NCBI RefSeq assembly: GCF_012395815.1
Contig: NZ_JAAZQQ010000001.1
Coordinates: 806,001-870,000 of the forward strand
Length of the DNA: 64,000 nt
Reading direction: 5' to 3'
Source: Roseicyclus persicicus
GTDB lineage: Bacteria > Pseudomonadota > Alphaproteobacteria > Rhodobacterales > Rhodobacteraceae
The position numbers and the translations under genes were made by a program. This document shows, one piece after another, positions 50,802 through 59,548 of the stretch. The notes under the pieces are model-generated. The model did no database searches and was not told the DNA's origin. It saw only the letters and a program-made list of their open reading frames with translations. The stretch's first letter is position 1; each line of letters opens with the position of its first letter.

Positions 50802-52064
50802 ATGGCGAATTCATCCGGCGACTCGAAGAACACGCTCTACTGCTCGTTCTGCGGCAAGAGCCAGCACGAGGTGCGCAAGCTGATCGCCGGTCCCACGGTG
50901 TTCATCTGCGACGAGTGCGTCGAGCTGTGCATGGACATCATCCGCGAGGAAACCAAGACCTCCGGCCTCAAGTCCTCCAGCGGCGTGCCGACCCCGCAGG
51001 AAATCTGCGACGTGCTCGACGACTACGTGATCGGCCAGCGCCACGCCAAGCGCGTGCTGTCGGTCGCCGTCCACAACCACTACAAGCGGCTGAACCACAG
51101 CGGCAAGACCGACATCGAGCTGTCGAAGTCGAACATCCTGCTGATCGGCCCCACCGGCTGCGGCAAGACGCTTCTGGCGCAGACGCTGGCGCGCATCCTC
51201 GACGTGCCCTTCACCATGGCCGACGCCACCACGCTGACCGAAGCGGGCTACGTGGGCGAGGACGTCGAGAACATCATTCTCAAGCTGCTGCAGGCCTCGG
51301 AATACAACGTCGAGCGGGCGCAGCGCGGCATCGTCTACATCGACGAGGTCGACAAGATCACCCGCAAGTCGGACAACCCGTCCATCACCCGCGACGTGTC
51401 GGGCGAGGGCGTGCAGCAGGCGCTGCTGAAGATCATGGAGGGCACCGTCGCCTCGGTGCCGCCGCAGGGCGGGCGCAAGCATCCGCAGCAGGAATTCCTG
51501 CAGGTGGACACGACCAACATCCTGTTCATCTGCGGCGGCGCCTTCGCCGGCCTCGACAAGATCATCGCGCAGCGCGGCAAGGGCAGCGCGATGGGCTTCG
51601 GCGCCGACGTGCGCGACCCCAAGGACAAGACGCCCGGCGAATACTTCAAGGAACTCGAGCCCGAGGACCTGCTGAAGTTCGGCCTGATCCCCGAATTCGT
51701 CGGCCGCCTGCCCGTCATCGCCACGCTCGAGGATCTCGACGAGGCGGCGCTGGTCACCATCCTGACCCAGCCCAAGAACGCGCTGGTCAAGCAGTACCAG
51801 CGCCTGTTCGAGCTGGAGGACGTGAAGCTCAAGTTCACCGACGACGCCCTCAAGGCGATCGCCAAGCGCGCCATCGCCCGCAAGACCGGCGCGCGCGGCC
51901 TGCGCTCGATCATGGAGGACATCCTCCTGAACACCATGTTCGAGCTGCCCAGCACCGACGGCGTCGAAGAGGTGGTGGTGAACGAGGAGGCCGTGGCCTC
52001 CGAGGCGCAGCCGCTGATGATCTACGCCGAGCGCAAGAAGGAAGGCCCGGCCACCGCCGGGTGA
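50802..52064 (+). CDS. clpX: ATP-dependent Clp protease ATP-binding subunit ClpX
   Basis: 420 aa AAA+ unfoldase. The N-terminal zinc domain has Cys14, Cys17, Cys36 and Cys39 (CSFCG and CDECVELC). Walker A is GPTGCGKT (116-123). [10 protein letters not shown] is the pore loop region, IVYIDEVDK is Walker B, and the RIGF-type IGF loop is represented by [11 protein letters not shown], which docks on ClpP. The ATG at 50802 follows AAGGTGG; a GTG nine bases earlier is less likely. A hairpin terminator lies at 52090. Confidence 0.98.
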   Translation: MANSSGDSKNTLYCSFCGKSQHEVRKLIAGPTVFICDECVELCMDIIREETKTSGLKSSSGVPTPQEICDVLDDYVIGQRHAKRVLSVAVHNHYKRLNHSGKTDIELSKSNILLIGPTGCGKTLLAQTLARILDVPFTMADATTLTEAGYVGEDVENIILKLLQASEYNVERAQRGIVYIDEVDKITRKSDNPSITRDVSGEGVQQALLKIMEGTVASVPPQGGRKHPQQEFLQVDTTNILFICGGAFAGLDKIIAQRGKGSAMGFGADVRDPKDKTPGEYFKELEPEDLLKFGLIPEFVGRLPVIATLEDLDEAALVTILTQPKNALVKQYQRLFELEDVKLKFTDDALKAIAKRAIARKTGARGLRSIMEDILLNTMFELPSTDGVEEVVVNEEAVASEAQPLMIYAERKKEGPATAG

Positions 52065-52089
52065 CCGGGCGCGTCGCCGGAAAGGATCG

Positions 52090-52115
52090 ACGGCCTCGCC
52101 CTTGGGCGGGGCCGT
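52090..52115 (+). terminator. hairpin downstream of clpX
   Basis: ACGGCCTCGCCC pairs with GGGCGGGGCCGT over 12 bases with one T-G pair and a very tight loop, 25 bases after the clpX stop. It faces the convergent FAH-family gene. Confidence 0.65.
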
Positions 52116-52127
52116 TCGCGTTTGGGC

Positions 52128-52889
52128 TCAGGCCAGCGTCACCGCCACCCCGCCGATGCCGTCGATGACGACCTCCACCACCTGCCCGGCCTTGACCGGC
52201 CGCGCGCCCAGCGAGGTGCCGCAGGCGATCAGGTCGCCCGGGTTCAGCGTCATGTCGCGCGACAACAGGCTGACCACCGTCGCGGGGTCGAGGATCATGT
52301 CGGCCGCCGGGTAGGATTGCCGCTCGCGCCCGTCGACCAGCACCCGGACGGTCAGCTCGCGCCAGTCGAGGCCGGTGGCGATGACCGGGCCGACCACGCC
52401 GAAGCCGTCAAAGCTTTTCGCCCGCGTCCACTGGGCAAAGCTCGGCTCGGCGTTCAGCACGTCGAGCGAGGTGAAATCATTCACGCAGGTGTAGCCGAGG
52501 ATGGCGGCGGCGGCCTCCTCCGGCGAGGCGTCCCTGATCCGGGCGCCGATGACGATGCCCAGTTCCCCCTCGAACACCACGCGGCCCGCGCTTTCGGGCA
52601 GGGTCACGGTGGCGCCGGGGCCGGCGAGCGAGGTGTCGGCCTTGAGGAACCACAGCGGGTGCGTCGGGTAGGCGTTGCCGGCCTTGTCGGCGGCGGCCCT
52701 GAAGTTGTTCCACAGGCCGATGAACTTGCCCGGCGCGACCGGCGGCAGGAGCGTCACGTCCGACAGCGGCACCGGCGCGCCCGCCGCGGCGTCGGCGCCC
52801 AGCCTCGCCCGCGGGTGCAGGTGGTCGCCCTCGATCACCCCGGTGATCGTCGCCCCTTCCGGGGTCGTGCCGCGGGCCCATGCCGTCAT
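52128..52889 (-). CDS. fumarylacetoacetate hydrolase family protein
   Basis: 253 aa FAH-fold enzyme. KFIGLWNNFRAAADK, FLKADTSLAGPGATV, VVFEGELGIVIGARI (metal-binding Glu residues), YTCVNDFTSLDV, KSFDGFGVVGPVI and GDLIACGTSLGARPVKAGQVVEV are the family blocks in order. Members hydrolyse or decarboxylate 2-oxo diacids (acylpyruvate hydrolase, 2-hydroxyhepta-2,4-diene-1,7-dioate isomerase, oxaloacetate decarboxylase types). No homogentisate or homoprotocatechuate genes are near, so the substrate is unknown. It is convergent with clpX. Confidence 0.87.
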   Translation of the reverse strand: MTAWARGTTPEGATITGVIEGDHLHPRARLGADAAAGAPVPLSDVTLLPPVAPGKFIGLWNNFRAAADKAGNAYPTHPLWFLKADTSLAGPGATVTLPESAGRVVFEGELGIVIGARIRDASPEEAAAAILGYTCVNDFTSLDVLNAEPSFAQWTRAKSFDGFGVVGPVIATGLDWRELTVRVLVDGRERQSYPAADMILDPATVVSLLSRDMTLNPGDLIACGTSLGARPVKAGQVVEVVIDGIGGVAVTLA

Positions 52890-52935
52890 GTCCTGTCCTC
52901 CCTTGCGCGCCCTGCCGGCGCGGTCCCTGCCTTGG

Positions 52936-53946
52936 TCAGCGCAGCCAGAGCTTTTCGCGCTTCAGCGTGTTGCGGATGACCTGTTCCTTGCGCGGCAGGG
53001 CCTCGCGGTCGAACAGCGCCCGCGCCTTCTGGCCCTTGCCCTGGTAGATCATGCGCTTCATCGGCTCGTAGGCCTTGAGCACCCGCTTGATCCGGTTCGG
53101 CGCGGTCACTTCCTCCATCAGGTCGATGACCCGCTGCGGTTCGCGCGCGTAGGCCAGAGGCAGCACGCGGTAGTGGCAGCTGTGCGACCCGTCGAGCCAG
53201 CCCGCCGGCAGCGCGTCGCGTCCGCCCCCCAGCGCGTGGATCACCAGCGGCAGCGCCACCTGGTCGAGCCAGGGGTCGAGCGACTGGCACACCAGTTCCG
53301 GCGGCGGGTCGTCGCGGATCGAGACGGCATACTCGGCAAAGCGGCGGCCGAATTCGGCCGGGTCGCGGTAGTAGAAGAAGCCCGCGTTGAAATAGAGGTA
53401 GCGGCGCCAGTATTCCTCGGGCCAGGCGGTGTCGAGCGAGGCCTCGAAATCGAGGCCGAACCGGTCGTAGAGCGATTTCCACGTCTGCGTGTAGCCCGGC
53501 CCGTAAAGCTGGATCTCGGGCCAGGTCGCCTCCACCCGCAGGCTGGCCGAGGGCCGGTCGAAGTCGAAGGGCACCTCGGTCAGATCGCCGGTGATCACCG
53601 TGTCGGTGTCGAAGAACACGAAGGGCTCGCCTTCGGGCAGGGCGGCCAGCGCCTCGATCTTGTTGCCGTAGGGGTAGCTGGCGCCGAAATGGCGCGACTC
53701 GAAGGGCAGGATCTCGGCGCCGAAGGCATCCGTCAGCAGCGCGCGGGCGTCCGCATCGGCGATGCGCGGGTCGCCCGGCCAGCGGGCCCCGGGCTGCGGC
53801 TCGGCGACGATCAGGCGGCCGGGAAAGGCCGGGTTGGTGTGCCGGAACGCGGCGGCGAACAGCAGGGCCTCGTAGGTCAGCCGGCCGGCCTGCGCCACGA
53901 TCATCACGTGGAACGGGGGGCGGCGGGATGTGTCTGCTGCGGCCAT
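52936..53946 (-). CDS. glycosyltransferase-like protein, GT-A fold
   Basis: 336 aa protein. The N-terminal strand VMIVAQAGRLTYEALLFAAAF, the DxD-type metal motif VFFDTDTVITGDL (Asp113, Asp115) and the FNAGFFYYRDPAEFGRRFAEYA block are of the nucleotide-diphospho-sugar transferase fold (GT8-like). A Lys/Arg-rich tail (about residues 285-336) ends KREKLWLR. No transmembrane segment is visible. Neither sugar nor acceptor can be inferred, and it stands alone between the FAH-family gene and tRNA-Tyr. Confidence 0.7.
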   Translation of the reverse strand: MAAADTSRRPPFHVMIVAQAGRLTYEALLFAAAFRHTNPAFPGRLIVAEPQPGARWPGDPRIADADARALLTDAFGAEILPFESRHFGASYPYGNKIEALAALPEGEPFVFFDTDTVITGDLTEVPFDFDRPSASLRVEATWPEIQLYGPGYTQTWKSLYDRFGLDFEASLDTAWPEEYWRRYLYFNAGFFYYRDPAEFGRRFAEYAVSIRDDPPPELVCQSLDPWLDQVALPLVIHALGGGRDALPAGWLDGSHSCHYRVLPLAYAREPQRVIDLMEEVTAPNRIKRVLKAYEPMKRMIYQGKGQKARALFDREALPRKEQVIRNTLKREKLWLR

Positions 53947-54046
53947 GTGCTGCTCGGCTCTGCCCTCGGCTCTTGGCCCGCAGACTAGCCGCGCCGGGCG
54001 CGCCGCGCCAGTGCCAAGGGGCCGTGTCCTGATGGGGAGGGGGGAG

Positions 54047-54130
54047 TGGTGGGCGACCCTGGAATCGAACCAGGCATGGGTCTCCCCGGCGGAGTTACAG
54101 TCCGCTGCCGCACCTTGCAGCTCGTCGCCC
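54047..54130 (-). tRNA. tRNA-Tyr (anticodon GTA)
   Basis: The minus strand folds as a class II tRNA of 84 bases. The acceptor stem is GGGCGAC/GTCGCCC with discriminator A and an encoded CCA. The anticodon arm GCGGA-CTGTAAC-TCCGC gives anticodon GTA. A long variable arm (GGGGAGACCC) and the T arm CCTGGTTCGATTCCAGG follow. The long variable arm together with GTA is specific for bacterial tRNA-Tyr. Confidence 0.97.
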
Positions 54131-54246
54131 GACGCGAGGGGACGGATAATCAGGCGGGCGGGGGGCGTCAACCGGAAAACGCGGGGACCACTTGGCATTC
54201 GCCACCGCCCCGCGTAACCCGGACGGGCAAGACGGGAGCGCGGATC

Positions 54247-55026
54247 GTGGCGAAGAAACCGGCCTGGGTGATCGACAAGGAACGCGAGCGCCGCGCGGCG
54301 GCCTCCGAGACGCTGTGGCTGTTCGGCCTGCACGCGGTGCGCGACGCGCTGGTGAACCCCGCGCGCGAGCGGCTGAACCTCGTCGTCACCCGCAACGCCG
54401 CCGACAAGCTGGCCGACGCCATCGCCGCGGCCGGGATCGAGCCCGAGATCGCCGACCCGCGCAAGTTCCCCGCGCCGCTCGACCCCGGGTCGGTCCACCA
54501 GGGCGCGGCGCTCGAGGTGCGGCCGCTCGACTGGGGGCGGCTCGAGGATCTGGCCGAGCCGGGGCAGGGCGCGCCGCGGCTGGTGCTGCTCGACCGGGTC
54601 AGCGACCCGCACAACGTGGGCGCCATCCTGCGTTCGGCCGAGGTGTTCGGCGCCCGCGCCGTGATCGCGCCCGCGCGCCATTCCGCGCCCGAGACCGGCG
54701 CGCTGGCCAAGACCGCCTCGGGCGCGCTGGAACGGCAGCCCTACCTGCGGGTGCCGAACCTCGGCAACGCGATGGAGACGCTGAAGGCGATGGGCTACGT
54801 CTGCCTCGGGCTCGACGGCGCGGGCGACGCCGAGATCGGCGAGACCGCCGCGCGCTACGTCCAGCACCCCGTCGCGCTGGTGCTGGGGGCCGAGGGGCCG
54901 GGCCTGCGCGAGCGCACGCGGGAGCTGTGCGACCATCTCGTCCGCATCCCGGCGGCGGGGGCCTTTGGCTCCCTCAACGTCTCGAATGCGGCGGCGGTGT
55001 CCCTATATGCGGTCACACGCCCCTGA
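54247..55026 (+). CDS. rlmB: 23S rRNA (guanosine-2'-O)-methyltransferase RlmB / TrmH family
   Basis: 259 aa SPOUT methyltransferase that modifies 23S rRNA, probably G2251. An N-terminal RNA-binding domain (WLFGLHAVRDALVNPARERL) precedes the knot domain with DRVSDPHNVGAILRSAEVFGA (motif 1), LVLGAEGPGLRE (motif 2) and IPAAGAFGSLNVSNAAAV (motif 3). It begins at GTG with GGGAG upstream, and no ATG fits. It starts 116 bases from the divergent tRNA-Tyr. Confidence 0.92.
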   Translation: MAKKPAWVIDKERERRAAASETLWLFGLHAVRDALVNPARERLNLVVTRNAADKLADAIAAAGIEPEIADPRKFPAPLDPGSVHQGAALEVRPLDWGRLEDLAEPGQGAPRLVLLDRVSDPHNVGAILRSAEVFGARAVIAPARHSAPETGALAKTASGALERQPYLRVPNLGNAMETLKAMGYVCLGLDGAGDAEIGETAARYVQHPVALVLGAEGPGLRERTRELCDHLVRIPAAGAFGSLNVSNAAAVSLYAVTRP

Positions 55027-55041
55027 CGGACCGGATTGCCC

Positions 55042-55353
55042 ATGCCCGATACCAAGATCGCCACCTGCTCCTATTGCGGGCGCCGACAGGCGCTGCGGCT
55101 GACCGCGCGGGGCGGGCACGAGCTGGCCTGCGGGTCCTGCGGGGCGCCGCTCCACGAGATGAAATGGCTGAAGCCGCCGGACCCCGCGCACCCGGTCAAG
55201 CGCAGCCCGCGCGCGCCCGCGCCCCATGGCGGGCCGCTGCCGCCGATGCCGGTGGACGACCCGCGCCAGCGCCGGCCGGTCAAGCGGCGCAAACCGCTCT
55301 GGCGCCGCGCGCTGGAGGAGGCGGTGGACCTGATCGAGGACATCTTCGACTGA
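55042..55353 (+). CDS. small zinc-ribbon protein
   Basis: 103 aa protein of no family I recognise. CSYCG (Cys9, Cys12) and CGSCG (Cys31, Cys34) form a four-cysteine zinc ribbon at the N-terminus. A Pro/Arg-rich middle (residues 46-85) is followed by an acidic helix RRALEEAVDLIEDIFD at the end. It starts 15 bases after rlmB and is probably cotranscribed with it. A nucleic-acid or ribosome-associated role is a guess. Confidence 0.72.
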   Translation: MPDTKIATCSYCGRRQALRLTARGGHELACGSCGAPLHEMKWLKPPDPAHPVKRSPRAPAPHGGPLPPMPVDDPRQRRPVKRRKPLWRRALEEAVDLIEDIFD

Positions 55354-55449
55354 CGCCGCGCTCACGGGCGGTCACGCTTGCGTGGCGGGGCTGTCGCGGG
55401 CGGCGGGCGCGGGGCATCCTCGGCGCGTGACCCAACCGGAGACGCCGCC

Positions 55450-55905
55450 ATGATCCCCCGCCGCACCGCGCTTGGCCTGCTGGCCCTCGCCCCCGCAACC
55501 CTGGCCCTGCCGCGCGCCGCCCGCGCCGCCGAACCGCGCGTGTTCCAGCGCGGCGGCCTCGCCATCAACGGCATCGACCCCGTCGCCTATTTCGACGGCA
55601 ACGGCCCGGTGCCGGGCCTGCGCGACTGGTCCCACGACTGGGACGGCGCGACCTGGGTTTTCGCCGGTGCCGCCAACCGCGACGCCTTTGCCGCCGATCC
55701 GGCGCGCTTTGCCCCGGCCTTCGGCGGCTACTGCGCCTTTGCCGCCTCGCGCGGCTACCTTGCGCCGACGATCCCCGAGGCGTGGTCGGTGCACGACGGG
55801 CGGCTGTTCCTGAACGCCAGCCTGCGCGCCCGCGAGCTGTGGCTGGCCGAACTGCCCGGCGTCATCGCGGCGGGCGAGGCGAACTGGCCCGCGATCCTCG
55901 GCTGA
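55450..55905 (+). CDS. YHS domain protein with Tat-like signal
   Basis: 151 aa exported protein. Residues 1-26 form a signal with an early Arg-Arg pair (IPRRTALGLLALAPATLALP, then RAARA), resembling a twin-arginine signal. The mature part is a YHS domain: GIDPVAYF, GATWVFAGAANRDAFAADPARFAPAFGGYCAFAAS. YHS domains are thought to bind metal, often copper, or accompany P-type ATPases. GGAG precedes the start. No metal-transport gene is adjacent. Confidence 0.85.
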   Translation: MIPRRTALGLLALAPATLALPRAARAAEPRVFQRGGLAINGIDPVAYFDGNGPVPGLRDWSHDWDGATWVFAGAANRDAFAADPARFAPAFGGYCAFAASRGYLAPTIPEAWSVHDGRLFLNASLRARELWLAELPGVIAAGEANWPAILG

Positions 55906-55924
55906 GGGCCGCCCCGTGATCACG

Positions 55925-56066
55925 TTTTTGTGGACAACCCTTAAACACCGCGGACTGCGACCCATATGTCACTCATGACGTTGTGGTTCGGAACACCACA
56001 CGTCCATCACTGTCCCTCGTTCCGTGACTTGCGCCCGCGCTGACATAGCTGCGGGCGCTTTTTCTT
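55925..56066 (+). ncRNA. candidate leader or small RNA ending in an intrinsic terminator
   Basis: The 178-base gap between the YHS and CoA-binding genes shows several RNA-type stems on the plus strand: GTCA-CTCA-TGAC (near 55968), an imperfect ACGTTGTGGT/ACCACACGT stem with one bulge (near 55978-56003), a possible alternative pairing of CGGAAC with GTTCCG, and a terminator at 56031-56066. It ends 17 bases before the next start codon. Either it is a short RNA with its own promoter or an attenuator leader of the CoA-binding gene. The 5' end is not determined; no clear -35/-10 pair is seen. Confidence 0.35.
56031..56066 (+). terminator. intrinsic terminator upstream of CoA-binding gene
   Basis: GCGCCCGC and GCGGGCGC form an 8-base stem with a 12-base loop, followed by TTTTTCTT. 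This is the only hairpin in the 55-57 kb stretch with a proper T run. Its direction is plus, so it lies just before the start at 56084. Confidence 0.8.
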
Positions 56067-56083
56067 CGTGCTATCAGGGGGGC

Positions 56084-56557
56084 ATGACCGAGACCTATCC
56101 CGACGATCTCCTGCGCGACATCCTCAAGCGATCCCGCGTGTTCGCCTGCATCGGCGTGTCCCCGAACCCGGTGCGCCCCAGCCATTACGTGGGCCGCTAC
56201 CTCGGGCTCAAGGGCTACCGGGTGATCCCGGTGAACCCCGGCCATGCCGGCGAACGGCTCTGGGGGGTGGAGGTCCGCGCGCGGCTGTCCGACATCGACG
56301 AACCCGTGGACGTGGTCGACATCTTCCGCCGCCCCGAGGCGGTGCCCGCCATCGTCGACGAGGCGCTGGCGATGGAGCCGCGCCCCAAGGTGATCTGGAT
56401 GCAGATCGGCGTGACCCACCCCGAGGCCGCGGCCCGGGCCGAGGCGGCAGGGCTGACGGTGATCCATAACCGCTGCCCCAAGATCGAGTACCAGCGCCTG
56501 TTCGGCGAACTCAGGATGGGCGGCTTCGCCACCGGCATCATTTCCTCGAAACTCTGA
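56084..56557 (+). CDS. CoA-binding protein, YccU family
   Basis: 157 aa single-domain Rossmann protein of the succinyl-CoA-ligase-like CoA-binding family. RVFACIGVSPNPVRPSHYVGRYL, GYRVIPVNPG, VDVVDIFRRPEAVP, VIWMQIGVTHPEAAARAEAAGLTVIHNRCPKIEY are the family blocks in order, with the conserved cysteine in NRCPKIE. The biological role is not established. GGGGGG lies before the ATG, just after the terminator. Confidence 0.88.
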   Translation: MTETYPDDLLRDILKRSRVFACIGVSPNPVRPSHYVGRYLGLKGYRVIPVNPGHAGERLWGVEVRARLSDIDEPVDVVDIFRRPEAVPAIVDEALAMEPRPKVIWMQIGVTHPEAAARAEAAGLTVIHNRCPKIEYQRLFGELRMGGFATGIISSKL

Positions 56558-56572
56558 GACGGAGACAGCACG

Positions 56573-57052
56573 ATGGCAGCCCGCGACCGGCGCAGCACCT
56601 CGGTTCTGGCCTCGGCCTCGCTGATCCGCTGGATCGGGCGGCGGCTGTGGCGATCCTTTTTCCTCGTGATGTTCGCGGCCACGCTGGGCCTGCTGGTCTG
56701 GGCGCTGACCTCGGCGCCGGCGTTCACCCGCCTGTCCGCCGCGCTGGGCGCCGTCTGGCCCGAGGCGCCGCTGGTGACCGACGCGATGGCGCGCGACCTG
56801 TCCGCCGAACGCGACGCCCGCGCGGCGGCCGAGGCCGAGGTAGCGGCGCTGGCCACGCGGCTGGCCGAGGCCGAGGCCCGGCTGTTTGGGGTCGAGGCGG
56901 CGCTGGCCGACAGCGTGGAGGCGGGGGCCGCGGCCGAGGCGCTGGCCGAGCGGCGGCTGGAGCAGCTCGCCGCGACCACCCGGCGCTGGCTCGACCTGCA
57001 GCGCGAGGTGGCGCGGCTGGAGGCCGAGGCGGCGGAGAGCGCGGCGCCCTAG
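56573..57052 (+). CDS. membrane-anchored coiled-coil protein
   Basis: 159 aa protein of unknown family. One transmembrane segment lies at about residues 29-47 (FFLVMFAATLGLLVWALT), preceded by Arg-rich sequence, so the C-terminus is probably periplasmic. Residues 72-155 are an uninterrupted Ala/Glu/Arg heptad-like region predicted to be coiled coil. It starts 15 bases after the CoA-binding gene and its stop overlaps the convergent hisE stop by four bases. Confidence 0.7.
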   Translation: MAARDRRSTSVLASASLIRWIGRRLWRSFFLVMFAATLGLLVWALTSAPAFTRLSAALGAVWPEAPLVTDAMARDLSAERDARAAAEAEVAALATRLAEAEARLFGVEAALADSVEAGAAAEALAERRLEQLAATTRRWLDLQREVARLEAEAAESAAP

Positions 57053-57363
57053 CGGCTGGCCTTTTCCTCGATCCCCGAACGGCCCTCGCGGCGGTCGAGC
57101 TCGGCGTAGACGTCGGCCAGCGCCACGTCGCGCGCGGCCAGCATGACGAGGAAATGGTAAAGCACGTCGGCGGCCTCGGCGGTCAGCTTCTCGCGGTCGC
57201 CGCGGGCGGCCTCGATGATCGCCTCGATCGCCTCCTCGCCGAATTTCTCGGCGGCCTTCGCGGGGCCCTTGGCAAGCAGCTTCGCGGTCCAGGACGACTC
57301 GGGGTCCGCGCCCTTGCGCGCCTCGATCGTGGCGGCGAGCCGCAGCAGCCTGTCCTCGCTCAT
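57049..57363 (-). CDS. hisE: phosphoribosyl-ATP pyrophosphatase
   Basis: 104 aa MazG-like pyrophosphohydrolase for step 2 of histidine synthesis. [28 protein letters not shown] and the later [17 protein letters not shown] supply the acidic metal-binding helices. It is a separate HisE, not fused to HisI. The start overlaps the hisF stop as ATGA. Confidence 0.96.
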   Translation of the reverse strand: MSEDRLLRLAATIEARKGADPESSWTAKLLAKGPAKAAEKFGEEAIEAIIEAARGDREKLTAEAADVLYHFLVMLAARDVALADVYAELDRREGRSGIEEKASR

Positions 57364-58121
57364 GTCAGCCTCACGGGGATGCCGGCGGCGGCCATGTGGG
57401 CCTTGGCCTCGGCGATGGAATAGGTGCCGAAATGGAAGATCGAGGCGGCGAGGACCGCGCTCGCATGGCCCTCGATCACGCCCTCAACGAGATGGTCGAG
57501 CGTGCCGACCCCGCCGCTGGCGATCACCGGCACCGGCACGGCGTCGGCGATGGCGCGGGTGAGCGGGATGTTGAAGCCCTGCTTGGTGCCGTCGCGGTCC
57601 ATCGAGGTCAGCAGGATCTCGCCCGCGCCCTTGGCGACCACGGTCCGGGCGAAGTCCACCGCGTCGATGCCGGTGGGGCGGCGGCCGCCGTGGGTGAAGA
57701 TCTCCCACCGGCCGGGCGCGACGGTCTTGGCATCGATGGCCACCACGATGCACTGGCTGCCGAACTTGTCGGCGGCGCGGGCCACCACGTCGGGGTCGGC
57801 CACGGCGGCGGAGTTGAAGCTGACCTTGTCGGCGCCGGCCAGCAGCAGGTTGCGCACGTCCTCGACCGTGCGCACGCCCCCGCCGATGGTCAGCGGCATG
57901 AAGCACTGTTCCGCGGTGCGGGTGGCAAGGTCGTACATCGTGCCGCGGTTCTCGTGGGTCGCGTGGATGTCGAGAAAGCACAGCTCGTCGGCCCCCGCGG
58001 CGTCGTAGGCGCGGGCCTGTTCCACCGGGTCGCCGGCGTCGACGAGGTCGACGAAGTTCACGCCCTTGACCACGCGGCCGTCGGCGACGTCGAGGCAGGG
58101 GATGATGCGGGTCTTGAGCAT
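57360..58121 (-). CDS. hisF: imidazole glycerol phosphate synthase subunit HisF
   Basis: 253 aa (beta-alpha)8 cyclase subunit that uses ammonia from HisH to form imidazole glycerol phosphate and AICAR. Catalytic Asp11 lies in [13 protein letters not shown], and the second, near 130, in [19 protein letters not shown] and [10 protein letters not shown] are the phosphate-binding loops. It lies between hisA and hisE on the minus strand. Confidence 0.97.
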   Translation of the reverse strand: MLKTRIIPCLDVADGRVVKGVNFVDLVDAGDPVEQARAYDAAGADELCFLDIHATHENRGTMYDLATRTAEQCFMPLTIGGGVRTVEDVRNLLLAGADKVSFNSAAVADPDVVARAADKFGSQCIVVAIDAKTVAPGRWEIFTHGGRRPTGIDAVDFARTVVAKGAGEILLTSMDRDGTKQGFNIPLTRAIADAVPVPVIASGGVGTLDHLVEGVIEGHASAVLAASIFHFGTYSIAEAKAHMAAAGIPVRLT

Positions 58122-58172
58122 GGGTCTGGCCTAGCCGATTGGCGGGGGTGAGGGAAGGCCGGCGTTCAGCCT

Positions 58173-58194
58173 GCGTATTTGGGGAAAGATGAAG
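58173..58194 (-). repeat. post-stop motif ending CTTCATCTTTCC, copy after hisA
   Basis: On the minus strand the hisA stop is followed by CCCC and then TTCATCTTTCCCCAAATACG. The 12-mer CTTCATCTTTCC recurs exactly at 13555-13566 on the plus strand, and a looser form follows the creatininase stop at 48618. It may be a dispersed family-wide intergenic element. Confidence 0.35.
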
Positions 58195-58197
58195 GGG

Positions 58198-58914
58198 TCA
58201 GGCCAGCGCGTTCAGGGCCTCGGCCAGGTCGAGCGCGCCGTCGTAGAGCGCCCGGCCCGAGATCGCGCCGGCGATCACGCCGGTGTCGCGCAGCGCGACG
58301 AGGTCGGCCAGCGACGACACGCCGCCCGAGGCGATCACCGGGATCGACGTCGCCCGCGCGAGATCGGCGGTGGCGGCCACGTTCGGCCCCCCCATCGCGC
58401 CGTCGCGGTCGATGTCGGTGTAGATGATGGCGGCGACGCCCGCGTCCTCGAACGCAGCCGCGAGGTCGGTGACCATGACGTCGGTTTCCTCGGCCCAGCC
58501 CTTGGTGGCGACGCGGCCCTTGCGGGCGTCGATTCCGACGGCGACCTGCCCGGGGAAGGCGGCGGCGGCCTGCCGCACCAGCGCGGGGTTCTCCACCGCC
58601 ACGGTGCCCAGGATGACGCGCGCGATGCCCTTGGTCAGCCAGCCCTCGATGGTGGCCATGTCGCGGATGCCGCCGCCGAGCTGGGCGGGGACGGAGGTGG
58701 CCGCCAGGATCGCCTCGACCGCGGCGCCGTTCACCGGCTGGCCCGCGAAGGCGCCGTTCAGGTCGACGAGGTGGAGCCACTGGCAGCCCGCGTCCTGGAA
58801 GGCGCGGGCCTGCGCGGCGGGGTCGGTGTTGAACACGGTGGCCTTGTCCATCTCGCCGCGGAGCAGCCGGACGGCCTGGCCGTCCTTGAGGTCGATGGCG
58901 GGGTACAGGATCAT
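58198..58914 (-). CDS. hisA: phosphoribosylformimino-5-aminoimidazole carboxamide ribotide isomerase
   Basis: 238 aa barrel isomerase (ProFAR isomerase). Asp8 in [14 protein letters not shown] and the second aspartate in [14 protein letters not shown] are the catalytic pair; QLGGGIRD and [11 protein letters not shown] bind phosphate. The start follows AAAGGA; upstream in-frame sequence is not supported. A GC hairpin (58946-58971, TTGCCCC/GGGGCAA) lies in its 5' leader. Confidence 0.97.
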   Translation of the reverse strand: MILYPAIDLKDGQAVRLLRGEMDKATVFNTDPAAQARAFQDAGCQWLHLVDLNGAFAGQPVNGAAVEAILAATSVPAQLGGGIRDMATIEGWLTKGIARVILGTVAVENPALVRQAAAAFPGQVAVGIDARKGRVATKGWAEETDVMVTDLAAAFEDAGVAAIIYTDIDRDGAMGGPNVAATADLARATSIPVIASGGVSSLADLVALRDTGVIAGAISGRALYDGALDLAEALNALA

Positions 58915-59077
58915 GGCCGGTCCTTTCGCTGGGGTCGGCGCGCTTTTGCCCCGCTGGCCGCGCGGGGGCAAGGGCGCGCGCGGGCCTGTGCGCCCGCGAT
59001 CTGGCGTAACGTCACACTGGACAGCCCCGGGGGCACAGCGGCTAGATCGCCGCATCACTCATGGGAGGAGATGAGTC

Positions 59078-59476
59078 ATGCGGAACTTCCTGCTTGCTGC
59101 GGTGGCCCTGATGGCGATGGGCGGTGCGGCGATGGCCGACAACCTGATCGGCGACTGGCGCACCGCGCCCGACGACAACGGCAACACCGGCATCATTCGG
59201 ATTACCCAGTGTGGCCAGTCGCTCTGCGGCACGCTGGTGCAGGCCTTCGACGCCTCGGGGGCGGTGATGCAGTCCGAGAACGTCGGCCGTCAGATCGTCT
59301 GGGACACCAACCCGACCGGCGAGGCGGGCCAGTACCGCGGGATGCTGTATTCGCCCGACCGCGGGCGCGAGTACCGCTCGCGGCTGCAGCTGTCGGGCAA
59401 CCAGCTGTCGGTGTCGGGCTGCGTCATGGGCGGCGCGGTCTGCCGCGAAGGCGGGGTCTGGCAGCGCCAGAACTGA
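59078..59476 (+). CDS. DUF2147 secreted protein
   Basis: 132 aa exported protein. Residues 1-20 form a signal peptide (MRNFLLAAVALMAMGGAAMA) cut before DN. The mature part GDWRTAPDDNGNTGIIRITQCGQSLCGTLV is the DUF2147 signature, and GGVWQRQN ends the protein. Four cysteines suggest two disulfides in the periplasm. GGGAGGAG precedes the start, and a terminator follows. It sits in the opposite direction between hisH and hisA. No function is known for the family. Confidence 0.88.
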   Translation: MRNFLLAAVALMAMGGAAMADNLIGDWRTAPDDNGNTGIIRITQCGQSLCGTLVQAFDASGAVMQSENVGRQIVWDTNPTGEAGQYRGMLYSPDRGREYRSRLQLSGNQLSVSGCVMGGAVCREGGVWQRQN

Positions 59477-59506
59477 GCCGCGCCGGCCAGGATCGATGAC
59501 AAGGGA

Positions 59507-59534
59507 AGGGGCGTCCGCAGGGGCGCCCCTTTTT
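59507..59534 (+). terminator. intrinsic terminator of the DUF2147 gene
   Basis: AGGGGCG and CGCCCCT form a 7-base stem with a 10-base loop, running into TTTTT, 30 bases after the stop. Confidence 0.8.
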
Positions 59535-59548
59535 CCATGCCGGTGCGC

